From positions 115,240,680-115,304,679 of the forward strand of contig CM036160.1 of NCBI GenBank assembly GCA_020631735.1: DNA of 64,000 nt. Direction: 5' to 3'. The notes below the pieces were generated by a model. It was not told the DNA's origin. It saw only the letters and a list, made by a program, of their open reading frames with translations, and did not search any database. A program made the translations under genes and the position numbers. This stretch comes from Saccharum officinarum (Eukaryota > Streptophyta > Magnoliopsida > Poales > Poaceae). Positions 26,923-36,690 of the stretch are shown piece by piece (positions within the stretch are counted from its first letter, which is position 1; every line of letters starts with the position of its first letter).

Positions 26923-28496
26923 ACCTCCTTTAGTTATTTCCTGATAACCCCTGCAGAAATAGATATTCAACAAAACTCATAGAATTCTATCAGTGTAACT
27001 CCTATATTTAGATAGTATTTATATTTAGATCATTTCTCATGCTATGTTGACGGTTAAAAATGATATTTATCTACCATCAACAGCAACCTTCTTCCTCTTG
27101 TTAGTTTCCTTGGCAAGTTGACCACTAGCTCTTTTCTTCTTTGTCACATTTTCTATACTCGATTTCGTCGTACGAGTACAAGCAGGCAGAGGTCTTTCAC
27201 CGTACTTAATATGTGCAATATCAAAAACTCTGTTCAATCACTTATAATCTTTTCCTAAGATCTTGTCCATCGAATCTTTCTCTTTCTTCAGGAATTTCCT
27301 AAGAATTTTAACTGCTTTAGATTCAATAGCAGACACAAATTGTACATCTTCAGAATACTTCTTCGAGCGAAAAGATTCATTATCTGAAAAAATATAACTT
27401 TTACCCTTCACCATTTTCTCATGAAAATGAATAAAACTCCAACCTTTCTTCAACGACTAGATCCGAGCTGCAATATATTCTTCGCAAAAATCACGAGCAC
27501 TTTGCATAGCAGCAACAAGTCTGTAAATTTTCTCACAAGTTCTTGAAACTCTTCGAACTTGGAAACTCATATTTGCAATCAAAGGCATTCTTACTCATCT
27601 TCGCAGTCAAAGGATATCTTTTCACAATCCTTCTAGAGTCATCCCTTTCTTCGACAAGAGGAACTGTATGATAAAATCAATAACGATACCAATTTTAACC
27701 CATTTGTTTCTTGAGGCTGGAGAAATCTGTTTGGCACCGCGAGCAGGCTTAAAACTGCAACAACCAAAGTACTTGATAATAGTTCTGCCATCAACATTTT
27801 TGTTCCTAAATTGTGTATGCATTACATGAAGAGAGCAAAAGGCACCAATATCTAGTTTCCTCTCTAAGACTTCACTGCCCAAATAAAAAGTGCAATCTTC
27901 GCTATCCCATTTGGAGTCAGATGATGGATTTCAATGTTATATGCCTTCAGAATTTCTTCAATGAAATCTTGATATGGCATGCGAAGACCAGCTGTAAACT
28001 GATCTCGGAAAACAACACATTCATGAGGTTTAGGCTTAGGAATCATTTCACCTTCAGAGGGCAACCTAGCATCAGCTTTTTCTAACATCCTATTTTTTAC
28101 CATCCAATCTAACTCTGCTTCATCCATCAAAGTCTTGCCAAAATTCAAAGATTTTGTATCATCGCCAACCAATTCAGACTCTAATGCAGAAACATCAAAC
28201 AAATCCTCTCCAGAATCATATTGATTTGATTCTAATGGAGAACTCTCAGAAAAATCTTCTCTTGATCAGACATCTAACACAAAAAATAAATAATAATACA
28301 TTTTAAAAACAAACAAAAGCTCGAAACTAAAATGGCAAGAAATCAATAAGTATCAAAACTTTTACCTTCAAAGAAACAAAAGAACCTTCGCAAAAGAGGT
28401 TGACTTCGCAATAAAATCGACTTCGCATCAGACCACAAAAACAAAAGCACCTTCCCACCTTCGATAAAGTAGCAGGGACAAGGAGAGGCGGCACAG

Positions 28497-28504
28497 TATA
28501 TATA
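28497..28504 (-). promoter_or_regulatory. TATA box for the antisense gene
   Basis: The minus strand reads GCCTATATATACTG about 225 bases upstream of the antisense ATG at 28,273. It lies inside the gypsy element but outside its LTR, so the antisense gene probably had its own promoter. No expression evidence is available. Confidence 0.45.
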
Positions 28505-28708
28505 GGCGGCTTCGAGTCAGACGAAACGGTCCCACATCAGTTGGTCAGACATGACTGTTACAACTTCAAAAAATAAAAACCATCCCTCAAACCAATGGAC
28601 ATAAACGGCCAACTCCAAAGTTTGGGACGACATTTTGTGTCTTCGTTTGAAATTCAAACTTCGCGGAATTCAGACCTTTGGAGTAGGCCTTCGTCCGCGA
28701 GGGGCTGC

Positions 28709-29075
28709 TATTGGGAATTCAACTTCGCCAACCAGAAAATCAACTTCGCCAGCCAGTGACGTCAGAGGAAGGTTCAAAATAAGGCGAAGGCAAGAATTCG
28801 ACTTCACCTAACATTCTAAAGGTCAAAGGAAGAATCGACTAAGTCTGAACAAAGATATCAAGAAAACTGGTGACTGCAAGCTAAAGAATGAAGGCTTGGA
28901 AGGAGAAAAAGACCACTTCACCCTTGTAGTTGAGAAGGGTTGTAAACATTTGAGTCAAGGGCATTTTAGTTATTTTGTGTAAAACACAAAGACTGGGGCC
29001 CTATAAATACCCCATATGACATGTATAGTACCACGAGGAAAATGGAATCGACTTTGTCTTTCATCTTATCCAACA
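28709..29075 (+). repeat. 3' LTR of the gypsy element
   Basis: It starts TATTGGGAATTC after a purine run (GCGAGGGGC, the likely polypurine tract) and ends TTATCCAACA. It aligns with 1-355. The next five bases are GGGCA, the expected target duplication, whose partner should lie about 37 bases left of the window. Confidence 0.78.
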
Positions 29076-30715
29076 GGGCACATATGTCTTGATCATGTAA
29101 TTCCTTCACAATACTTAGAAAACTCATCTAGGAAATGTTGAAGAAAGGAAACTTTTGTCATAAACATATACAACTGGAGAAAATGTTAAACAAGGGAACC
29201 ATAAGTTGCTTAGTTAAGCATCTGAACCAAGTATCAAACCTTTTCCTTAGCGACCCATTTCCAAATCTCTAAATAGAGACTAGCTAAATCTTCATATATA
29301 CTATTACACTTAACGCTCCACAAATATTCCTGCATAAAAAATATAGAATTGTCAAATACCATACACCTGCAGCAACCATTATTAATGTGAGATAAGGGCA
29401 TTACATTGAAACCAGTGTAAATCAAAGTTGGAAGAATATTGTTATAGCCTGCTGCGATTTTCATTGCTTTATACATTGCCAACGTCTCGTACCTTAGCCA
29501 CTAAAAACCAAAGTAGTTATAGAATGTGATGCATGAGATTATATCAACAATATATATTCAGTTAGCACATTAACCACATGATACTTATTGGGGATGCCTA
29601 CCTCATACGTGCTAGCTTCCACGAAATTTTCAAGCCACTGCATGTAACAAAAAAAGCCATCAAACAAAGATGACATATAACAAGTTAATTACAGCTGCTC
29701 ACAAAATTCATACCTTAGTTTTACTTGATATCGTTTCATAGAACTTGACGTATTCTTGGTCACCTTGGTATGTCATGTAAGTTTTATGATAATTGTCCCA
29801 GTGTAGATATTGTGTCTGCACACATAAAACATTGCCAGTAAGAAATGGCTTGCTAGTAACAACGCAAGCGGAATCAAATTCAGGTTCAGAAATGAAGTGA
29901 CTTGCGTCTTGTTAGCAGCTCAGTGGTGAACATTGAGGAAGAACAACCTTTGCAAGTTGGGCAAGCCACCATTATTGGGGGTAATAAACTAATCTAGGAG
30001 TCTAAGTCTACAGGAGACTACCCTTCGGAAAGCTCTACAGCCCAAATTAAAGTGGTTATGGCCACAAAATACGTTTGTACAAGATAAATGAACACTGACA
30101 TAGTTGCAAGGAGTAAAATTACGTACATCTTCACGAAGTACCAGGCGCTGGTAGTCCTGGAAGCCAACAAAGCTGCAGCATTTGGGATCAAAGTACCATT
30201 CAAAATCTTTCTCGTATCACTCAAAGTATGTCTGGTCCTCAAGAGTGGTTGGAGGGTACTCCTCAATCAACTTTGCATCGACCAGTTTCTCAAGCAGTGC
30301 TCCCTGTGATATCTATGGAAGGTGCAGAAAGTAAAATAAACCAGGGTTCAAATATGCAGAAAGTAATATTTGCAGTGTCTTCCCACATCCCATGTGTAAT
30401 GTGTAGTATATTAATAGATACCTTGTGAGCTCTGATGCGGTGCAGGGCAAGCCGTTCATTGAGCTTTTCAAGTTCTTGATCATCGTAGACAGACCAAAAA
30501 TCATCATCTTCATCGGGGAGACTAAAGTTCAACTTGTCCATATAAACGTGGATCTGTTCTCTGAACTGAGCATCACTCCAGTGGAGGCCTTCGATTTCTC
30601 CGTCATTGAAGCCATGGACAATCTTGTCAGGTTGTTCGCCATGCTCCGATGTAACACCAACTACTGGATCTGTGGGAGCAAGCGAGCCCTGCATTCCTAC
30701 CGTCCAGACCGCCAC
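29076..30715 (-). pseudogene. Host gene of unknown function, in-frame stop, 3' end hit by gypsy LTR
   Basis: Exons on the minus strand, all in phase 0 with GT..AG introns, are 30,422-30,715, 30,127-30,303, 29,714-29,815, 29,602-29,637, 29,405-29,500 and 29,240-29,329, plus a last exon near 29,076-29,127 or 29,093-29,173. The product is acidic and aromatic-rich (DEDDDFWSVYDD, FEWYFDPKCCSF, YLHWDNYHKTYMTYQGDQEY, LYLEIWKWVAKEK). I recognise it only as like grass-specific uncharacterised proteins. A TGA at 30,217-30,219 stands where Trp is expected (codon 127). If the last exon is the MSFLSIVKELHDQD reading, it is cut by the gypsy LTR at 29,075. The alternative reading ends in a stop at 29,093, 18 bases from the LTR. 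Confidence 0.6.
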
Positions 30716-31293
30716 TGCTGCAACACCTTGCCCGTCGGCCCCAAAATCTAGAGAGTGTGCGGGGTTCTTCTTGTTCCTATACTCCTCAGCTACGGGTCGT
30801 CCGACTTGAGTTGTTTGATTTTTGCTCCCTAAACTATAAAATCAGTTTTTTTTACTTCTCAACTTTTAAAATCATTTATTTTTCTACCTTTTGTGATTTT
30901 AATTATTATTTTGCTAATGTGGTGCCACGTCCGAAGGTAAATAGAACTAAGCTAAAAGTTTGGAAGGTTAAATAGGACTAGAAATATATATAAAAAATTC
31001 TTAGAAATAAAATTTCAAACATCTATACATGGAATATAATGCAATTAAAAACATAAAATCTTGTTTAATCTTAAAATTTTTTCTTTACCTCGAAAAATTA
31101 AGAAACTAGTTTTAGATTTTTCTAAAATCATACTCTATCTTATTGTCCCTAAATCGAAATTGTTTGAATCTTGATGGGCTCATTTCGATGCTTATTTAGC
31201 AATAGAAACTCTTGTGTCTATTAATGCAAAATTTGAATCATAAGTTATTCTGGTTTCTTCTAGATATATAACTTTTGTACGCACCTTTATACA
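30716..31293. other. Intergenic, AT-rich
   Basis: Upstream of the unknown minus-strand gene. I see no gene or named repeat. Confidence 0.5.
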
Positions 31294-31480
31294 TTATACT
31301 CTTTTTGTTCCAAATTATAAAATAACATTATACTCTTTTTGTTCCAAATTATAAAATATTTAGGTTTCTTATTACTAGTAGATACATGACCTTCACTACG
31401 TATCTAGAAAGCGCTTAATAAAAGTTATGCATCTAGAAAAGTCAAGATGTTTCTTATAATTTGAAATAGATAAGTATTGT
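31294..31480. mobile_element. Stowaway-like MITE remnant
   Basis: The left end reads TTTTGTTCCAAATTATAAAA and the right end reads CTTATAATTTGAAATAG, an imperfect inverted pair of the kind common in grasses. A 33-base segment at the left end is duplicated in tandem (about 31,295 and 31,328). Confidence 0.6.
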
Positions 31481-32162
31481 TAAGTATATAATAGAAGTTA
31501 TGTATGTGTCTAGAAAAATCAGAACAACTTTTACTCGGCCATAGTGATTCAGACTTTCAGAGACACCCAAGTTGGACTTTCTCCTCCATCTCTCAATTTT
31601 GTTACATTGGTCCATACATGCGGCTGGAACATATTGTTCTTTTTTCTTTTTACGGAATACAGACGCAGCTGGGTATGGGCAGCTGGCAGAGTGGCAGTCA
31701 TGACTCATGCGATGCCTTTGCTAGCCACCCATCCATCTCACCGCTAGCGCTAGGCAAGGCGGTAACTACAGTGCTTGGTCGATCTGGTTGGATGCGATCC
31801 GATGCACGTTAGGTGTGCCGACCGATCACAGGCGACGCCCCCTCCAAGATCCCAAGGACCATGGCGTCGTCACCTAGCGTGCGTGAGCCGAGACGGCGGT
31901 GAAAGCCGACGTAGCCAACTCCACGGCACCAGCTTTATTTCACAAACTGACGAGCGCGTCATCCGGCAATGCGGGCTGGCTGCCGGCGTGGTCGTCTACC
32001 CGTGGCCCACCTGCAGGCCGACGGGCCCGCGCTGCGGCGACCACAGGCTCTGTGGGCTTGTGTTGTGACCCATATACCTTTCGCCTTGACGTACTCCGCA
32101 TCGGCATTCTCGAATCTCGATTCGGCATCTCGATCGTCTCGTCCAGAACAGAATGTCACGCT

Positions 32163-32195
<33 letters not shown>

Positions 32196-32682
32196 GGACA
32201 CGGTTAGTCGGTTACCGTCCCCGGCCCAAGGTGCACAACGGATGGTACACTCAGTCCACCATGTCCATGCACCGGCCGGCCTTCTGCACAGAGACGTACG
32301 GTAGCGCTAGCCCATGAGCCAGGTCTACGTCCTGGTCCTACCGTTACCGTACATGCCACGTGGGCACCGCCGCGCCAAGACAAGCCTCCTGTGAGTCTGT
32401 GACGAGCCACCGTGAAACTGGACACCGACGTGGAGCGCGTACGCTGGCCGAAGCGACAGCCTGCGCTCACGAGCTGCCGCAGCTTGGTCCCCTTCGAGCT
32501 GTGCACAGCCGCCTGTCGCAGCCGAATCGCAGCTCGCGCAGCGGACTGACGTCTGCGTGGGTCACTGCCATGCGTCTAGCATGGCCAGCGATACGTCCGT
32601 CCACGCCAAACGCTCACGGGCGCGCGCGCTCTGCCCGAGTCGCCAGTCGCCAGACCTCAGTGGCGCTCACGTGCCCCGCCGC
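31481..32682. other. Upstream region of the protease gene with (CT)n
   Basis: Changes from AT-rich to GC-rich towards the gene. A (CT)n microsatellite lies at 32,165-32,193. No coding frame is convincing; the several short overlapping GC-rich frames on both strands lack a protein pattern. Confidence 0.5.
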
Positions 32683-32689
32683 TATATAG
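32683..32689 (+). promoter_or_regulatory. TATA box of the protease gene
   Basis: TATATAG in the context CCGCTATATAGCCCACGG, 82 bases upstream of the ATG. The spacing suits a start of transcription near 32,715. Confidence 0.6.
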
Positions 32690-32770
32690 CCCACGGCGTC
32701 GCGCCACCGTCCGTCTCGCACTCTCGCTTCGTCGCCACGCGTCGAGGCATTTTTTGCAGTCGCGCACGAG

Positions 32771-34123
32771 ATGACCGGTGCTAGGATGCTATCGGTGCTT
32801 CTGCTGCTGGTGGTCGCGGGCGGCGCGGCCGCGTCGCACTCGAGCTCGAGCTCGTCGTGCCCCGCGACGCCGCCGGACGCCGGGAACACGCTGCAGGTGT
32901 CGCACGCGTTCGGTCCCTGCTCGCCGCTGGGCCCCGGGACGGCGCCGCCGTCGTGGGCGGGTTTCCTGGCGGACCAGGCGTCGCGTGACGCGTCGCGGCT
33001 GCTGTACCTGGACTCGCTGGCAGCGCGTGGCCGCGCCCGTGCGTACGCGCCCATCGCGTCGGGGCGGCAGCTGCTGCAGACGCCCACGTACGTGGTGCGG
33101 GCCCGCCTCGGCACCCCGCCGCAGCAGCTGCTCCTGGCCGTCGACACCAGCAACGACGCCGCGTGGATCCCCTGCGCCGGCTGCGCGGGCTGCCCCACGT
33201 CGTCCGCGCCGCCATTCGATCCGGCGGCGTCCACCTCGTACCGACCCGTGCCCTGCGGCTCGCCGCTGTGCGCGCAGGCGCCCAACGCGGCGTGCCCGCC
33301 GGCCGGCAGGGCCTCCTGCGGCTTCAGCCTCACCTACGCCGACTCCTCGCTGCAGGCGGCGCTGTCGCAGGACTCCCTCGCCGTCGCCGGCGACGCCGTG
33401 AAGGCCTACACCTTCGGATGCCTGCAGAAGGCCACCGGCACGGCCGCGCCGCCGCAGGGGCTGCTGGGTCTCGGCCGCGGCCCGCTGTCGTTCCTGTCGC
33501 AGACCAGGGACATGTACCAGGCCACCTTCTCGTACTGCCTCCCCAGCTTCAAGTCGCTCAACTTCTCCGGGACGCTCCGGCTCGGGCGCAACGGCCAGCC
33601 ACAGCGCATCAAGACGACGCCGCTGCTGGCGAACCCGCACCGGTCGTCGCTCTACTACGTGAACATGACCGGCATCCGCGTGGGCAAGAAGGTGGTGCCC
33701 ATCCCGGCGCCGGCGCTGGCGTTCGACCCGGCGACGGGGGCGGGCACCGTGCTGGACTCCGGCACCATGTTCACCCGGCTGGTGGCGCCGGCGTACGTGG
33801 CCGTGCGGGACGAGGTCCGGCGCCGCGTCGGCGCGCCCGTGTCCTCGCTGGGAGGCTTCGACACGTGCTTCAACACCACCGCCGTGGCGTGGCCACCCGT
33901 GACGCTGCTGTTCGACGGCATGCAGGTGACGCTGCCGGAGGAGAACGTGGTGATCCACAGCACGTACGGGACCATCAGCTGCCTGGCCATGGCCGCGGCG
34001 CCCGACGGCGTCAACACCGTGCTCAACGTCATCGCCAGCATGCAGCAGCAGAACCACCGCGTCCTCTTCGACGTGCCCAACGGACGCGTCGGCTTCGCGC
34101 GCGAGCGCTGCACCGCTGCTTGA
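32771..34123 (+). CDS. Aspartic protease, nepenthesin/AED3-like (A1 family)
   Basis: A 450-residue intronless frame. Residues 1-22 form a signal peptide, so the enzyme is probably secreted to the apoplast. A pro-region follows to about residue 100, then the two-lobed pepsin fold. The first catalytic Asp is D125 in AVDTSNDAAW and the second is D329 in LDSGTMFTRLV. The Cys-rich nepenthesin insert is visible (WIPCAGCAGC at 132-141; further Cys at 162, 167, 175 and 183). N-glycosylation sequons occur at N264, N298 and N368. The first motif is DTS rather than the usual DTG, as I recall for the AED3-like branch. Arabidopsis AED3 is linked to systemic immunity; the role here is inferred. The ATG fits the signal peptide and the TATA box; Met6 is a possible alternative start. 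Confidence 0.9.
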   Translation: MTGARMLSVLLLLVVAGGAAASHSSSSSSCPATPPDAGNTLQVSHAFGPCSPLGPGTAPPSWAGFLADQASRDASRLLYLDSLAARGRARAYAPIASGRQLLQTPTYVVRARLGTPPQQLLLAVDTSNDAAWIPCAGCAGCPTSSAPPFDPAASTSYRPVPCGSPLCAQAPNAACPPAGRASCGFSLTYADSSLQAALSQDSLAVAGDAVKAYTFGCLQKATGTAAPPQGLLGLGRGPLSFLSQTRDMYQATFSYCLPSFKSLNFSGTLRLGRNGQPQRIKTTPLLANPHRSSLYYVNMTGIRVGKKVVPIPAPALAFDPATGAGTVLDSGTMFTRLVAPAYVAVRDEVRRRVGAPVSSLGGFDTCFNTTAVAWPPVTLLFDGMQVTLPEENVVIHSTYGTISCLAMAAAPDGVNTVLNVIASMQQQNHRVLFDVPNGRVGFARERCTAA

Positions 34124-35195
34124 TTAGCTGGGATTAGCTTGCTGTTTGCTCGTCTGCGCGGGGCCCGGATTCGGATTACGTACGTTTAGTTTAACCTGCG
34201 TTTTACGGTTGTGGAGTGTCATGCACGGCTGTTGGTGTGGGTGATTAGTGATTTAACTTTTATTTTCCATTTTTACCAGTCAGTGTAATCTCGTTGCTCT
34301 CCAGATTTACCATATGTGTTTCACTTTCACAAATCGATTGCGTGAAGTGGCGTTTATGCGGTTTAGGGGTTTAATGATTGGGGTTAAAATAATGTACTTC
34401 ATATTTCAATTTTGGGTTAAGCATGGTCGTCGTTTAGGCTTGATATGGCTAATAAATCTCAGTCCTCCAGTATCCGGCGGCTGATAGGTGACACACAGAG
34501 AGTCACAAGTGAGGTTGGGCAACTTGAAAAAAATATATTTAGCTCTAGAAAAATGGAAAAGTATATTGAAAATTTTAGAAAATCACTAAAAACATTATAA
34601 TTGATATGTAAATGTCTTTTGAAAACTTTTTGCAACAAAAACATAATATGCAACCTGTATGAATACATTCAGCATTAATGTATATTCCATTGTTTTTTTT
34701 AAAGCTCGGCAGGGGAATTCCCCCACCTTTTTTATTTAAAAAAAAGGAATAGATACAAGGGTACAAATGTACAAGGTTTAATTTGCAGCTACAGAGCCTG
34801 CAAAGCTCAAAGATGTATGTCGCATTGTTGGTTGTTGCACCTCATATTTTCTTTGTGCAAAGTTTTTGAAACATGTGTTATACACATTAGAATGTTTTGA
34901 GAATTTTCTAGATGTATTTGGATATTTTTCTTATTTTTGTAGAGGTAAAGCTATTTTTTGAAGTTTCTAAAGATGTTTTCAAGAGCTCTAAATATTTTTA
35001 TCTGCACTTGTCATATCGCAAGCTTTCTCTAGATTTTTTTTTCGGAAATTTTAAATGTTTACAGATATTTTCCTTGGTTTAAAAACCTTATTAAGTAATT
35101 TTTTAACTAAAGAAAAGACACATTCATCTTAAAAAACCATGTTAAGCTAGAATAGGAAGATAACTTAGATGGTTTCGAGAGTTTTAATGGTAACT
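34124..35195. other. 3' flank and intergenic
   Basis: The first 200-300 bases are probably the 3' untranslated region of the protease gene. The rest is AT-rich. A segment at about 34,690-34,790 (GGGGAATTCCCCCACC with a T/A-rich flank) looks repeat-derived. No gene is seen. Confidence 0.45.
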
Positions 35196-35837
35196 AGCAA
35201 AAATGACCGTGCGTTGCAACGGGAGATAAAATTATCAAATATTCGTTGAAAACGATGAATTATCATAATATCTATTTATGCTTTATTTTTTTATAAAATT
35301 TATAGAAGTTATGTATACCTAGGTATGTAACATAACCTATGTATTTAAAAAGTGAGAATGATTTACAATTTGAATAGGGGAGTATAATTTATTTTATGAT
35401 GACCATGACACCCATAATATAAGCTAATGTTGACAACAATAATACAACAATGTCCTCTTAATCATGTATTAAATTAAAATACGACCTTGATAGATTTTTT
35501 TCTCATGTTACGAGACACAAAAATATTTATATTTAGATATAGATATATCATAGCTTTAACTTTTATATTATACATGTGTTGCTACAGTTAAATATCGAGT
35601 TCTTTGACTTTTTTTTAGATCCATAAAAATATGTGATTCTAATATTTAATTAAAGTCAGCAAGGAATTAGTTGCCGACGTATCAAAAATTGGTCTGTCCG
35701 CCTATGAATGATTGTGACAGAAGACATCTTCGATTTTTCACACGTTTGGGATTGCATAGATATATTTATTTAGACTCAATTAGACTACAAACCGTTCAAG
35801 ATTTCAATCCACGCTTTGATTAGTTAAACCATAGGCT

Positions 35838-35840
<3 letters not shown>

Positions 35841-35877
<37 letters not shown>
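35841..35877. repeat. (AT)n microsatellite
   Basis: About 18 uninterrupted AT units. Confidence 0.9.
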
Positions 35878-35882
<5 letters not shown>

Positions 35883-36229
35883 TTATTTAAACTCAATTAG
35901 CCAACAAACTGTTCAAGATTTTAATTTCACAATTTGATTAGTTAGTAGACCATAGGCTTGTAGATATATGTTTATTTAGACCCAGTTGGACAATAAGTAG
36001 ACTACTTGTTACGATTTGATTAGTTGGACAATGGTTTGATAGATATGCATATATCAATTTTCACCGTAAGAAAAAGGTCACACGTTATGATTTGTTTATA
36101 TGCTTATCCTATTCCCGTTGCCCCCGAAGCCAAGTCTTCACCTTCATTCAGTGTCTTCTTCGTTTGGTCAATGGTCGCTCATTCTCTTCCCCCTCCTGCT
36201 AGCAATCTCCCAAAATAGACCTGAGCAAG

Positions 36230-36690
36230 ATGTGGCCATGAATCGAGACACCACAGTGAGGGAGGAGGCCGACTTGCTGTTTGGATCCGATTTAGAGTCT
36301 TGGCGCGTCCCATTGTTGGCGTTGTGATGAAACATCTCAGCCTAGCTTTATCTCTTCCTCACTCTCTTCACAACACAAGTGTCTCTGCAAGTCGCAACCC
36401 GTGTGTCTCAGGTGCCTCAAGATGCAACGAAGCTAGGTGGCTGCTCTCGGCGCTCAAGCTGGGCTATTTGCTTCTGCTCTCGACGCTTGTGCGGTACTGC
36501 GACCCGCCCCGGCACCGGTTCCCGCTCAAGAAGCTCGAGTCGACGTCGCATGGCCGGAAGGCGGAGAAGCATTGTACGTGACGGAGCTGGAAGACGCGCC
36601 GGAGCGGAGATGAGGTACACCGTGGGGGCATGGACGACGACGAGGAGAGCGACTCTCTCGCAACTCGGCGATATGATACACCCTCCACAC
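36230..36690 (+). pseudogene. Possible captured host-gene fragment inside repeat A
   Basis: This GC-rich island differs in base composition from the AT-rich repeat around it. One frame (about 36,425-36,560) gives RWLLSALKLGYLLLLSTLV then RYCDPPRHRFPLKKLES. Shifted frames give VTELEDAP and DDDEESDSLATRRYDTPS. The patchwork looks like a decayed exon. I do not recognise the parent gene. Confidence 0.3.

Larger units (their letters stand above)
20145..27082 (+). repeat. Solo LTR A (about 1.5 kb without inserts), TSD GCAAC
   Basis: It begins TGTTGACACCTCTAATGCC and ends ACCATCAACA, with GCAAC on both sides (20,140-20,144 and 27,083-27,087). Its own parts are about 20,145-21,363, 25,329-25,475 and 26,928-27,082. 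The gaps are two later insertions. It sits in the antisense gene of the outer gypsy element, whose reading frame continues on both sides. Confidence 0.85.
13782..28273 (-). pseudogene. Antisense multi-exon gene of the gypsy element, split by nested LTRs
   Basis: On the minus strand an ATG at 28,273 leads, after a one-base frame slip, into an acidic start and then a domain I recognise as the plant 'putative gypsy-type transposon' family (compare PF04195): HHLTPNGIAKIALFIWA, MHTQFRNK, CCSFKPARGAKQISPAS (about 28,200-27,650). A K-rich part follows (27,453-27,100). The frame resumes beyond the solo LTR at 20,144 with a Q/S/E-rich linker, then a 70-residue coiled coil (18,933-18,720), a Cys/Trp-rich helix segment (18,714-18,395), and the C-terminus beyond the next solo LTR (14,085-13,782, stop at 13,782). 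Introns with GT..AG ends separate the pieces, for example an acceptor before the coiled coil. Some in-frame stops are present. Function unknown. Confidence 0.65.
1..29075 (+). mobile_element. Ty3/gypsy LTR retrotransposon, heavily nested and degenerate
   Basis: One old LTR retrotransposon frames the left 29 kb. Sequence from position 1 aligns with that from 28,746, so the two LTRs share one origin. The left LTR is followed by a primer-binding-like site, then gag, protease and the start of reverse transcriptase on the plus strand. The far part carries a gene on the minus strand just before the right LTR, a layout known from Grande-type grass gypsy elements. Removing the nested elements leaves about 1-3,018, 12,867-14,090, 18,395-20,144 and 27,088-29,075. 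Most of pol after the start of RT is missing. Every coding part has stops or frameshifts, so the copy is dead. The family assignment is inferred from layout. Confidence 0.8.

Noticed and set aside
25471..27087. Tandem or paired LTRs of one intact element at 20,145-27,082
   Set aside because: The separate ACCTC duplication and the reappearing tail of LTR A show a solo LTR nested in another solo LTR.
27238..27453. Independent small gene
   Set aside because: It is an exon-level piece of the antisense gypsy gene, continuous in sense with 27,622-28,202.
32789..34057. A 422-codon frame on the minus strand and a 324-codon plus-strand frame overlapping the protease gene
   Set aside because: They are Arg/Gly/His-rich shadows of the GC-rich protease exon, with no domain pattern. 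The 450-codon frame has a signal peptide and both catalytic motifs.
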